DNA from: Lathyrus oleraceus
Lineage: Eukaryota; Streptophyta; Magnoliopsida; Fabales; Fabaceae
Assembly (NCBI RefSeq): GCF_024323335.1
Contig: NC_066581.1
Span: 458,015,197-458,079,196 of the forward strand
Length of the DNA: 64,000 nucleotides
Reading direction: 5' to 3'
A model generated the notes under the pieces. It worked only from the letters and a program-made list of their open reading frames with translations, was not told where the DNA came from and did no database searches. Within the stretch, counting starts at the first letter, position 1, and the number at the start of each line of letters is the position of its first letter. Of this stretch, positions 21,448-32,500 are shown in pieces. Both the position numbers and the translations under genes were made by a program.

Positions 21448-24400
21448 GTTGATCCTAAAACCCATTGAACATAATGATCCAACGCCATCTCCCAATTTTG
21501 ATTTCCCTGTATTTGAGGCAGAGGAAGATGACGTTGAAGAGATTCCTGATGAGATCACCCGTCTCCTTGAGCACGAAGAGAAGATCATTCAGCCGCATCT
21601 CGAAGACTTGGAAACAGTCAACTTGGGATCTGAAGATTGTGAGCGCCTGGTGAAGATTGGGGCACTACTTGAAGGGTCTGTTAAAGAAGATTTGATCAGC
21701 TTGCTACGAGAATATTCAGATATCTTTGCTTGGTCCTATGAAGACATGCCGGGTTTAGATACAGATATTGTGCAACATTTCCTGCCTTTGAAGCCTGAGT
21801 GCGTGCCTGTGAAGCAGAAGCTCAGAAGAACTCATCCAGATATGGCAGTGAAGATCAAAGAGGAAGTTCAGAAGCAAATTGATGCGGGGTTTCTGGTGAC
21901 TTCGACATATCCTCTATGGGTGGCCAACATTGTGCCTGTTCCTAAGAAGGACGGAAAAGTCCGTATGTGCGTTGATTACAGAGATTTGAATAAAGCTAGC
22001 CCAAAAGACGATTTTCCTCTACCACACATTGACATGTTGGTAGATAATACAGCTAAATTCAAAGTCTTTTCCTTTATGGACGGATTTTCCGGATATAATC
22101 AAATCAAGATGGCACCAGAGGATATGGAGAAGACAACATTCATCACACCTTGGGGAACATTCTGTTATCGAGTGATGCCCTTCGGTTTGAAGAACGCCGG
22201 AGCCACGTATCAACGAGCTATGACTACCTTGTTTCATGATATGATGCACAAGGAGATAGAAGTCTATGTTGATGATATGATTGCTAAGTCCCGAACGGAA
22301 GTTGAACATATTGAGCATTTGTTGAAGCTTTTTCAGCGTTTGAGGAAATTCCAGCTTCGTCTGAATCCGAACAAATGTACTTTTGGAGTCCGTTCTGGCA
22401 AGTTGTTGGGTTTTGTGGTAAGTGAAAGAGGTATTGAGGTTGATCCCGCCAAGGTCAAAGCAATACAAGAGATGCCCGCACCCAAAACTGAGAAGCAAGT
22501 CCGAGGTTTTCTTGGCCGCTTGAACTACATTTCCAGATTTATATCCCACATGACTGCCACATGTGCGCCGATATTCAAGCTCCTCCGGAAAGATCAGTCT
22601 CATGATTGGACCGAGGATTGCCAGAAAGCTTTCGACAGTATCAAGGATTATCTGTCCGAACCTCCGATCTTGTCTCCGCCAGTGGAAGGAAGACCTCTGA
22701 TTATGTACTTAACAGTTCTTGAAGATTCGATGGGTTGTGTACTCGGTCAACAAGACGAATCAGGGAAGAAGGAGTTTGCTATATACTACCTCAGTAAGAA
22801 ATTTACTGATTGTGAGTCTCGGTACTCTATGCTTGAGAAGACGTGCTGTGCTTTAGCTTGGGCAGCTAGGCGTTTGCGCCAGTACATGATTAATCATACA
22901 ACTTGGTTGATATCCAGAATGGATCCAATTAAGTATATCTTCGAGAAGCCTGCTTTAACTGGGAGGATTGCCCGTTGGCAGATGCTGTTGTCTGAGTATG
23001 ATATTGAGTATCGAGCTCAGAAGGCTATCAAAGGTAGTATCTTGGCTGACCATCTAGCGCACCAGCCAATTGAAGATCATCAGTCTGTTCAGTATGACTT
23101 CCCAGACGAGGAAATCCTGTATTTGAAGATGAAAGATTGCGATGAGCCTACACTTGATGAAGGTCCAGAACCTGGTTCCAGATGGACGATGGTGTTTGAT
23201 GGCGCTGTTAATCAATATGGAAATGGAATTGGGGCAGTAATTGTTAATCCCCAGGGTTCGCACATTCCGTTTACAGCAAGGCTAACCTTCAAATGCACGA
23301 ATAATATGGCGGAGTATGAAGCCTGTATTATGGGACTTGAAGAATGCATTGACTTAAGGATCAAATATCTTGATGTCTATGGTGATTCAGCTTTGGTTGT
23401 CAATCAGATCAAAGGTGAATGGGAGACGAATCAACCAGGTCTCATCCCATACAGAGATTATGCAAGGAGAATTTCGACTTTCTTTACAAAAGTTGAATTT
23501 TATCATATTCCTCGAGAAGATAATCGGATGGCAGATGCCCTTGCAACGCTTGCTTCTATGATAGTTGTCAGATGGTGGAATGATGTCCCCAATATTACTG
23601 TGATGCGCTTGGATAGACCAGCTCACATATTTGCAATTGAAGACGTGAAAGATGACAAGCCTTGGTATTTTGATATCAAGAATTTCCTCCAGAACCAGGT
23701 CTACCCACCTGGGGCATCTGTGAAAGATAGGAAAACTTTGAGAAGGTTGTCAGGCAGTTTCTACCTCAGTGGTGAAGTGCTGTACAAGAGAAATTTTGAT
23801 ATGGTTTTGCTCAGATGCGTGGATAGACACGAAGCAAACCTGTTGATGACTGAGGTCCATGAGGGTTCATTTGGTACTCATTCCAATGGACATGCCATGG
23901 CTAAGAAGATGTTGAGAGCAGGCTACTATTGGCTGACAATGGAGTCTGACTGTTGCAAGTATGTGAAGAAATGTCACAAGTGTCAAATTTATGCGGATAA
24001 GATTCATATTCCTCCGACGCTCCTGAATGTGATTTCATCACCATGGCCTTTCTCTATGTGGGGAATTGACATGATCGGTATGATTGAGCCGAAAGCGTCC
24101 AATGGACATCGGTTTATTCTCGTAGCAATTGATTACTTCACCAAATGGGTTGAAGCCGCTTCGTACGCGAACGTAACCAGACAGGTGGTTGTGAAGTTTA
24201 TCAAGAATCAGCTGATTTGCCGTTATGGTGTGCCAGAGAGGATCATTACTGATAATGGATCCAATCTGAACAACAAGATGATGGATGAGTTGTGCGCTGA
24301 ATTTAAGATTGCACACCATAATTCCTCTCCTTACAGACCTAAGATGAATGGGGCTGTTGAAGCTGCTAATAAGAACATCAAGAGGATTATCCAGAAGATG

Positions 24401-24910
24401 ACTGTTACGTACAAAGATTGGCATGAGATGCTGCCATTTGCTTTGCATGGATATCGTACGTCTGTACGCACTTCAACAGGGGCAACCCCTTTCTCTCTTG
24501 TTTATGGCATGGAAGCCGTTCTCCCAGTAGAGGTGGAGATCCCATCAATGCGAGTCTTGATGGAAGCCAAGTTGACTGATGCTGAATGGATTCAGAGTCG
24601 TTATGACCAACTGAATTTGATCGAAGAAAAGCGTTTAACTGCCATGTGCCATGGTCAGTTATATCAGCAGAGAATGAAGAAAGCATTCGACAAGAAGGTC
24701 AAGCCTCGCGTGTTCCGAGAAGGTGACCTTGTGCTCAAGAAAGTTTTGTCTTTCGCGCCCGATTCCAGGGGCAAGTGGACTCCAAACTACGAGGGTCCAT
24801 ATGTTGTTAAGAGAGCCTTTTCAGGCGGTGCTTTGATGCTTACAACAATGGATGGGGAGGATTTCACTCGTCCTGTGAATTCAGATGCAGTTAAGAGATA
24901 CTTTGCCTAA
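21448..24910 (+). CDS. pol: Element B: RT - RNase H - integrase
   Basis: An intact frame of about 1,153 residues, expressed by splicing from gag-pro; no proper ATG exists at its start. The reverse transcriptase has VCVDYRDLN-type motifs and YVDD at residues 273-276. Next comes a Ty3-type RNase H that has lost its acidic residues (YLTVLEDS where DAS is usual, EKTCCAL where EKE is usual). A second, archaeal-type RNase H follows with a full set of acidic residues (D584, E622, D646, D696). The integrase has an HHCC zinc finger (about 794-850) and the D874, D935, E971 triad with DD35E spacing. A GPY-type C-terminus ends the protein. Dual RNase H is known for the Tat lineage. The enzyme should be functional. 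Confidence 0.96.
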
Positions 24911-24960
24911 AAAAAAAAAGTATATGCAAATGAAAAAAAAAAGAATGAAAAAACAGAATT

Positions 24961-25130
24961 GCTCGCTAAGTTGAAAACCCGAAAGGGCGGCTTAGGCAAA
25001 AATGAGCGTCTCGGTGGAGAACCCGCAAGGGTGATCCAGGCAAAAATTAGAGACTTGAAAAAAGAATGTATTTGCATCCCGCTAGATTGAGTACCTCACC
25101 CTGGGGCAATCTAGGCAAAAATTAGGGATT
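24961..25130 (+). repeat. Post-pol hairpin array of B
   Basis: Three units, each a 5' flank like YCSGST, a stem, a loop and the 3' flank GGCAAAA. The stems are CTAAG/CTTAG (24966-24995), TGGA/TCCA (25015-25038) and CTAGATTG/CAATCTAG (25082-25114), all perfectly paired and all different. The first two carry an inner CCC/GGG stem closed by GAAA or GCAA, both GNRA-type tetraloops. C has four units of the same design at the same place. Confidence 0.75.
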
Positions 25131-25658
25131 TGGCAAGTAACTGCATCCTGACAAGACTCTCTGGTTCATCAATCGTCATTTCGTCAGAAGATTCTCGATT
25201 CGTCGTCAACTGAAGCTTCGGATACATCGAGATTCAAATTGGTAGAGAAAGGATCATTATGTTCAATGTAGCCCTCTTCCAATATATATCACTGATTTCA
25301 AATTTGTACAGATCTATGGAGTCTTGCCATTTGCAGACTACCATTCCATTAAATCAATTTGAGCTTTTTATCCAATTATTTGCACTCTTATTTGTTTCAA
25401 TTCAACAAATGTTTTGCATGTTTTAAATTGATAAAATGTCATTGTTTTAAACAAATCAATTTTTCAAAATTTTTGTTTTAAACAAAGTGAACATTCACAA
25501 TATTGAAAGGATACTCAAGAATATCTCAGTGCTCTCCCGAGGGTGGCATGATTCTCAACAGGTAAGACACTTGTTCATATCCCTGGTTTGGTGGTATCTT
25601 CCTTCTCCAAATCTTTGTTGAGGTTGTTCCTCAAAGCAGAGTTGTTGTTGGGGCTGTT

Positions 25659-25675
25659 CCCCAGTACAGTCGCAA
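25659..25675 (+). other. tRNA-Arg-like (PBS-complementary) motif
   Basis: CCCCAGTACAGTCGCAA matches 14 of 17 bases of CCCCAGCAGAGTCGCCA, the exact complement of the element's PBS. A related site at 29261-29276 reads CCCCAGTTTAGAGTCG. About a dozen shorter CCCCAG sites lie between them. Confidence 0.45.
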
Positions 25676-27941
25676 GTGATTTGTTGTGGAAGACTTCGTT
25701 TCTCCAGCAGCAGTTTTCCCCCTAGCATGGGTGTTTCCTTATAGAAGTTTCGGCGGTTGATGGTTTGTCATCTTGGTGCCCCGTCACTTTTCGCCAGTGG
25801 GTCGTGCCCCAGACTTTATTTGCCTCCTCAGCACAATCATGAGTGTAACTGATTGATTGGTACTCCCCTCGGAGTTGCGAGTAGAGCTGTTATTAATATC
25901 CCCACCAGGGTTGCAAGTGGAGTTGTTACCGCTTTTCCCCGTGCAGTGTGCCAGTAGGATTTGTCTGTTTCCTCAGCACGTTTGTTTTCTTTTGAAGGCT
26001 CGGTAAGTCAGTGGTTTGATACCCAGTACTTTACCCTTTCCCCGGCGAAGTCGTCTGTGGAATTGTTGCTATCTCTCCATCAGAGTTATTCTCTCCAGCA
26101 GAGCAGGATTTATTTTCCTGAGCAGTTTTGATTTGGGTTGACATCCCAGTATATTGCAATCATCTTTTCCTCAGCCTAGTCTGCAGAATGTTTGTTGCGG
26201 CAGTTTCGCCTGTTGAATACTCCTTCAATCCCGATATGGTCGGATGATGGCTTTTGCCTCCAGTGAACGGATTTATTTCCTGACCGTTTGTGATCCCCAG
26301 TAGAGTGGCTTATATTGCAGAATCTACTTGTTGTGATCAGGTTGCTGTATATTCTCCCCAAGTGGAGTGGTTCATCGCAGAATATATTTGTTTGATCTGT
26401 CCTCCCTCAGTGGTTTGTTCCCAAGAGAGTAGCCGACAGTTTTCCCCAGTAGAGTTGCTTATGCAGTTACACTCTATTTGGATGATATCATTCTCCCTCA
26501 GTGGGTTGTTCCCCAGTGGAGTTGTGTGGATTTGCTTCTACAGCATTTGTGCTTGTGCTCATGCACTTTGTGTTTCTCAGTCGACACTGGGATCCCCTGC
26601 AGATACTTTGGGACTTCTCTTGTTCCCCTACAGATTCGTCTTGGTGGCTGTTCGCCCGTTGTGACTTTCTGTACCCTGATTGGGTTGTTTCCTGATATTT
26701 CTGATTCTCGCTGTTTCTTCAGCAGTACCTGCAGATCTCTGCTCTTCAGCATGTGGATCTCCGCAGATTGACTCTCCAGCTGGTTTTTCCCCTGGAAGTA
26801 TAATACCGGACGTTTCGGTTCCTGAACCTGTTTGTGTTAGAATTGTCTGTTTTGTCAGCATTCATCAAACATAAATCACGCATATTCATGCATATTCATA
26901 AAACATTCAGATATTCATGTTGCATTTCTTGCCATATATCTTTTGTTTGTCGTGTCTCCTGCTATGGTGATATAAATCTCTTTACAGATCTCCCCAAGCA
27001 GATGTCGGGTGTTTATAAATCTCTCCAGATAGAGTCAACCCCATAAGCAGAAAATGTTTGTCTTTCCTTCTGCAGTTCCCCACTGAGATATACCCTCGTG
27101 GATGACGGTTTCTTCCGTTTCCTCCCAACATATATTGGGATGGATTTTCCTATTTGAGTTACATCCTCATTAGGACGTGTCTTGATTCAGTCTGTCTTTT
27201 CGGATCATTCCCGAATTCACTATTTGTCAGATATCTTGTGTTTCCCAGTGGGTTGTTCCCCAGCGGAATGTTTTGGGCCTCTGCCTACAAACCAGCAGTT
27301 GTAAGTCCTATCTTTCCTGGCTTTCTTAACAGAATTTGTGGTTATACACCTTTTTATTCTCCAGCCAGAGTTTTTGGTCTTCTACCTCATACCCGGTAGT
27401 TGTAAATCCTATTTTCCTGCTCTTCAGCAGTTTGTGGTTTGTTATAAACCCTATTTTGGTTTCCCGTGCGGATTTGTGATTTATTCTATCCCCACGCGGA
27501 GTTGTTGGTCTTCTACCCCGTATTCGGTAGATGTAAACCCCAATTTTTGTGGTTATCTTCATTCAATATTTGATGATGATTTTCCTTTGCTTGTATAAGT
27601 TGCTCAGATCAACACTTATATCCCTAGCAAGTCTTTTGTGGATAATTGCCGTATGCTAGCAATTTTATCCCCAGTGGGTCTTTTCACCGTATGCTAGTGA
27701 TTTGTTCCCCGGATCGTTGGTTGTTTACCAGTGCATCCCCAGCTAGTCTTCTGTCGATAATTGCCGGATGCTTGCAATTTATCCTCAGCAGTTCGCTTTT
27801 CATTTACCCTTTTGTCGGTAATGTCTGTTGCTCCTTTTGATTGGTTGTCATTATATACCTATTCTGGTATCCTGATGCCTTTCTTTTTCGGATTTTTATC
27901 CTTAAACAACCCAGTAACCGGTTGTGGATAATCTTCCATGC

Positions 27942-28826
27942 GAGTATATTATTCACGGTCTGCCGGTAATGAATAATATATCTCATGCACTCTTCAGTCG
28001 AAGCCTTTTGTGTTTCCCCAGTCGAGTAAGATTCGTTATTTCCCTTTGTGGAGTCGAATATTCCTTTTGTTGTTGGATAATTGCCGGATGCTTGCAATTT
28101 ATCCTTTGAGTTGTCTTTCGTTTACCCGTATGCTTGGTATCGATCGTCTCTCTGTTTTGGATAGTCACCTATTATATACCCAGTAACCGGTATCTCTGGT
28201 GTCTTTTCCTTTCGAGTGTATTATTCACGGTCTGCCGGTAATGAATAATATTTCTCATGCGCTCTTTAGTTGGAATCCTTTGTTGATTTTCCCCAACTGA
28301 GCAAGATTCGTATTCTTTGTAGAATCGAATAGCCATCCTTTAACCAGTTTGTGTTTCGGATGATGAGTGTTTTGGAAGTGAAAACCAATTCACGTTTTCG
28401 GTAGATCACCTATTATATACCCAGTAGCCGGTATCTCTGGTGTTTCTTACCATGCGAGTTTATTATCTACGTTCTGACGGTAATAGATAATATATCTCAT
28501 GCGAGTATCTTATCCACGGTCTGCCGGTAATGGATATTGTATCTCATGCACTCTTTGGGTTTGTGTCCCCATTTGAGTAAGATTCATATTCCTTGTGGAA
28601 TTGAATATCCATCCTATAAACAAGTTTGCTTTCGCTCTCTTCAGGATGATGAGTGTTTTGGAACACAAACCAATCCACGTCTTCGGATTTTATCCTATAA
28701 ACAACCCAGTAACCGGTTCAGGATAATTTTCCTTTCGAGTATATTATTCACGGTCTGCCGGTAATGAATAATATATCTCGTCTGAGTATTCTATCCACGT
28801 TCTGACGGTAATGGATATTATATCTC
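27942..28826 (+). repeat. Six CGG/CGT hairpin units in B 3' UTR
   Basis: Units at 27942-27984, 28214-28256, 28456-28498, 28503-28545, 28737-28779 and 28784-28826. Each has an outer stem and an inner three-pair stem closing TCTG. Outer arms occur as ATTCA/TGAAT, ATCTA/TAGAT or ATCCA/TGGAT, and inner arms as CGG/CCG or CGT/ACG, in several combinations, with both sides of a pair always changed together. Confidence 0.75.
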
Positions 28827-29535
28827 GTTCGCTCTTGAGTCGATCTTTTGATTGTTTTCCCCTCAGAGTAAGATTCATTTTCCTTGTGGAATTGAATGTC
28901 CATCCTATAAACAAGTTTGCTTTTCTAGCTTTCTTCAGGATGATGAGTGTTTTGGAAGTGAAATCCAATTCACACCTTGGTCGGTCACCTATTACATACC
29001 TACAACCCGGTATCCTTGGTGTTCCTTCCTGTTTTTGTTACCCTTATACCGGTAACATCTCATTTGTTTGTTGCTTCCCTCAGTGGAACTTTTTGTTGCT
29101 TCTCCCCAGGAGTCAGCTTGTGTCTCTCCAATGGATTTATTTTCCATTTGGAAATCTTTTCCCCAGTGTGAGTTCTTCACTCCCCAGTGAGTTCTCCAGT
29201 CTGTTTTCCGTTTTTCTAATCAGAGTCATGTTTTGATCACGTTATGTCAGTTTTGTTTTTCCCCAGTTTAGAGTCGTGTATTGTTCACACATTTCTTTTA
29301 CTATCCCCATAGAGTCTTGTCAGAGTCTCTGTTCCTGGTGAGTGTATTACTCCGATGGATCGTCTTTTCTTCTGTGTGAATCATATTCCCCACAGAATTT
29401 GTGTCTTTTGCATACATACATCTGCATCATGAGGTCTCTTAGGGACCAAAATTTGTCTCATTACTGTTATTTAAGCCCATTCTACCGCGTCGAGATGAAG
29501 ATTTCTAAACTTCACTTCTCCGGCTAGAATGACCT

Positions 29536-29549
29536 TAAATAGGGGCATC
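29536..29549 (+). promoter_or_regulatory. Polypurine tract of B
   Basis: TAAATAGGGGCATC abuts the 3' LTR and primes plus-strand synthesis. It is identical to the tract of L. Confidence 0.65.
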
Positions 29550-32500
29550 TGTAAGACCCCAATTTTGGGCCCTAAGATCCCTCATGGCCCACATCATTCA
29601 TATCATGGCCTCAAGGATCATTGCATGCCTTTGTCCCCTCCTAGTGGGTAGATTGCCTTGTGGTTTGATTTCTTGATCACCAAGCATACTTTGCATTTGT
29701 ATATCTTTGCTTTCATATGTTTATCATTCAAAAAGTACAAAAATATTGTCAGTCTAACCTTGTTGCTTGCAGTTGAAGTAATCATCAGCAATTAGGTCAA
29801 AGTCAGCCAGCAGTCAGTCAAAGCAATGGATGGTGGCCATTCTTGCAGAATTTGGGCACCATGATCAATAATCAAAGGTTCATACATCTTGAGACATCAT
29901 TTGAAGCCAAGTTCTCAAGGAATTAGGGTTTGGAAATCATCAGAAGTGGTTCAGTCAGTCCAAAACCCTAGAAAAGTCAAACTTGGTCAACTGTGGATTT
30001 AATCAGAGATTGGATGGATAGAATGGATTTGAAGAAGCTCATTCATGCTTGTATAAGCCTCATCTATCATGTTCAACCCCATCATGGAAGAAAATCAAGT
30101 CAATCAGAAATTTTCCAGAAATAGAAAGTGGACCTGTAATTTCAACTGCCAAAAATGGAAACTTCTTGATCTTAAACTTACATCATGATACAAGCTTCAA
30201 ATGAATTTTTGCCCAACATGAAAGTTGAAGATCTTGTTCTCCCATTTTCAAAAAGTCCAAGAACATCAAAATCCCATGTGTGGTTGTCAAGATATGATCA
30301 AATCATTTTCATCAATTTTTGAACTTCAAAGGGCCATATCTCTCAAACCATAAGGCCAAATTTGGTGGGGTTTTTTCCTACACATCACATTTTTCATCCT
30401 CTTTCCAAAAATATAAATTTCATGACCTAAAACCTTACCATTCAAAATGGCATTTTTGGACCTTTTGCATTTAAAATCAAAGTTTGACTCACAGTTGACT
30501 TTTTGATTTAGGACTTTTTTCTCTTTTTTGCCAATTGGGAAATGCTTCATATATTATTTTTGATTTGCTCAAAGCCTAAAATCATCATCACATCACCATT
30601 TTACCACCATTTTGGACCATAGTACAATCTTGGCAATTTTAGCAATTGGTTGGAAAAGAGCAAAAGCAAGTACAGCATTCCTTTAGCAGACCAAAAACAG
30701 CATTTGTGCTGGTCATTTGCAGCCTTTCAAGCCCAAATTCGTGCAGACAAATACACCTCCATTTCCAAAAACACAAATTTGGCAATGTTGCAAATGGAAG
30801 TACATAAGCAAAACACATACAGCAATTCATGTGCAGCCATAAAACAGCAAACATGTAGTCTGTACACAGCCTGTCTTAAGGCCCAAAACCATGCCAAATT
30901 CACACCTCCACTATACACTTGACCAAATTAGCAAATGTGCAATTGCCTTCTTTTAACCTAAGCAAGCTTAGGCATTGATTAAGCATTGTTAAACAGTGGT
31001 ATATAAGTGGATTTTCTGCATTTTTCTAACCCTAGTTTGGCAGCCTACCACACAGAAAAACAGATATTCTCTCTTCTTGCATTTTGGCCAGATATCAAAA
31101 TTCTGTCAAATCCTCCAAACCCTCAAGCTACCTTTGGTTGTTCCATCATCTACCACCAACATTGAGCTTGTTCCAACCACCAAATCACAACTGGATTGTC
31201 ATTTTCTAACTCTGCTCTTTGAAGGACCAGTCATGGCAAGATGAGATTTGGAAGCTTCCAAGCACTCTTGAGCTGAAGGCTTCTCATCATCCTTCACTAC
31301 CAAGCACGATTTCCAACTGCTTGCACTCATAGTCACCAAAACAGCACTGCATCATAAGTTCTTCAAAACCAAGTAAACCCTCTAATCACTTTTTTTTTTC
31401 TCCATGCCATGATATGCTTAGGGTAGATAGATGTATGCTGAACATGTTACAACTTAAATCATGCTAAGTGATCAATTATATGGAGAGAAATCTGGTTTTC
31501 CTTTTTTATGTCCAATAGCATTTTCCATCGATTTGGTTTGGACATGATGAGTTAATGAAATTGCATACCATATTCTTGTTGCTGGAGGCTTAATGATGCT
31601 GTTTGGCATGATTGGATTCTTTTTTTGGGCACTTTGATTCTTGATGATTTTTGCATGATGATGATGAATGCTGTTCTTGATTAAGCCCTGCTGCTGATTT
31701 GCTGTTTTAATATGCCCAAACTTTCCATGGTTCATGTTTGTTGTTGTTGGTTAATACTGCATTTTGATGATGAATATTACTACCATGCTGCTATGTGCTG
31801 TTGTTTGGATAATTACATGATGATGATACCCAACTGCTGCCACCAAACGCATAAACCTCAATCCTTTTCCAGACTCTTGTTGATTGCTGTTGTTTGTTCT
31901 TGATCACATGAACCTACTGTGCTATGCTATACTGCTATATGCAGTTGTTTGTTTTGCTATAGTTTGGTCGAATGAACATGATGATGATGAACTTTGAATG
32001 GTGAATGAATACTGCTACTGTTTTGAACTTGTATGAAATACCTCTCTGCCATGCCTCTTGACTTTTGGTTGAGAAAATATTTTGGTGATGAACTTGGTTT
32101 GATGATTATATGACAATGATAAACACCCTGCTGCTATTGCTAAACCTCAAACTGTCCAATATTTTTTTTCATGCTGTGACCTGTTATTGTTGTTTATGCT
32201 GTTGGTCATTGCTGTTGTGATAAGGTGATGAATGCTGTTGTTTCTCAAATCATAGAGCCATGCTACTACAATCCTGTTGATGTTTTGAACTTGCCATGAG
32301 AAAATCCATTTGATGGTGCTATATGCTGTTGCCTGCTATTGTTTTGATGAACACGATGATGATGAATATGTCAATGCTGGCTGTTATTGTTGCATATTGC
32401 ATGAACTTTATGAGTGTGATGCCATGATATTTGTATAATGATGAATTTGGCTTGATGATAAATATTGAATGATGCTAAAACCAATGCTGCTGAGTTGAAC

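Larger units (their letters stand above)
24911..29549 (+). other. B 3' UTR, repeat-rich, non-coding
   Basis: About 4.6 kb between the pol stop and the 3' LTR. It starts with A-rich runs and three hairpins (24961-25114). A zone rich in CCCCAG-N-GAG motifs follows (about 25500-27100), then a zone of hairpin units with CAGTAACCGG and CGG/CCG cores (27300-29060), and the polypurine tract. Frames up to 141 residues occur, but none has domain character and they overlap in several phases. Ogre 3' UTRs are known to be variable and rich in tandem repeats. Confidence 0.85.

Noticed and set aside
22019..22603. 194-residue antisense frame
   Set aside because: It is opposite the reverse transcriptase of B; no domain character.
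28811..29236. 141-residue frame in the 3' UTR of B
   Set aside because: It overlaps other frames in different phases within repeat sequence and has no recognisable domain or homolog in L.
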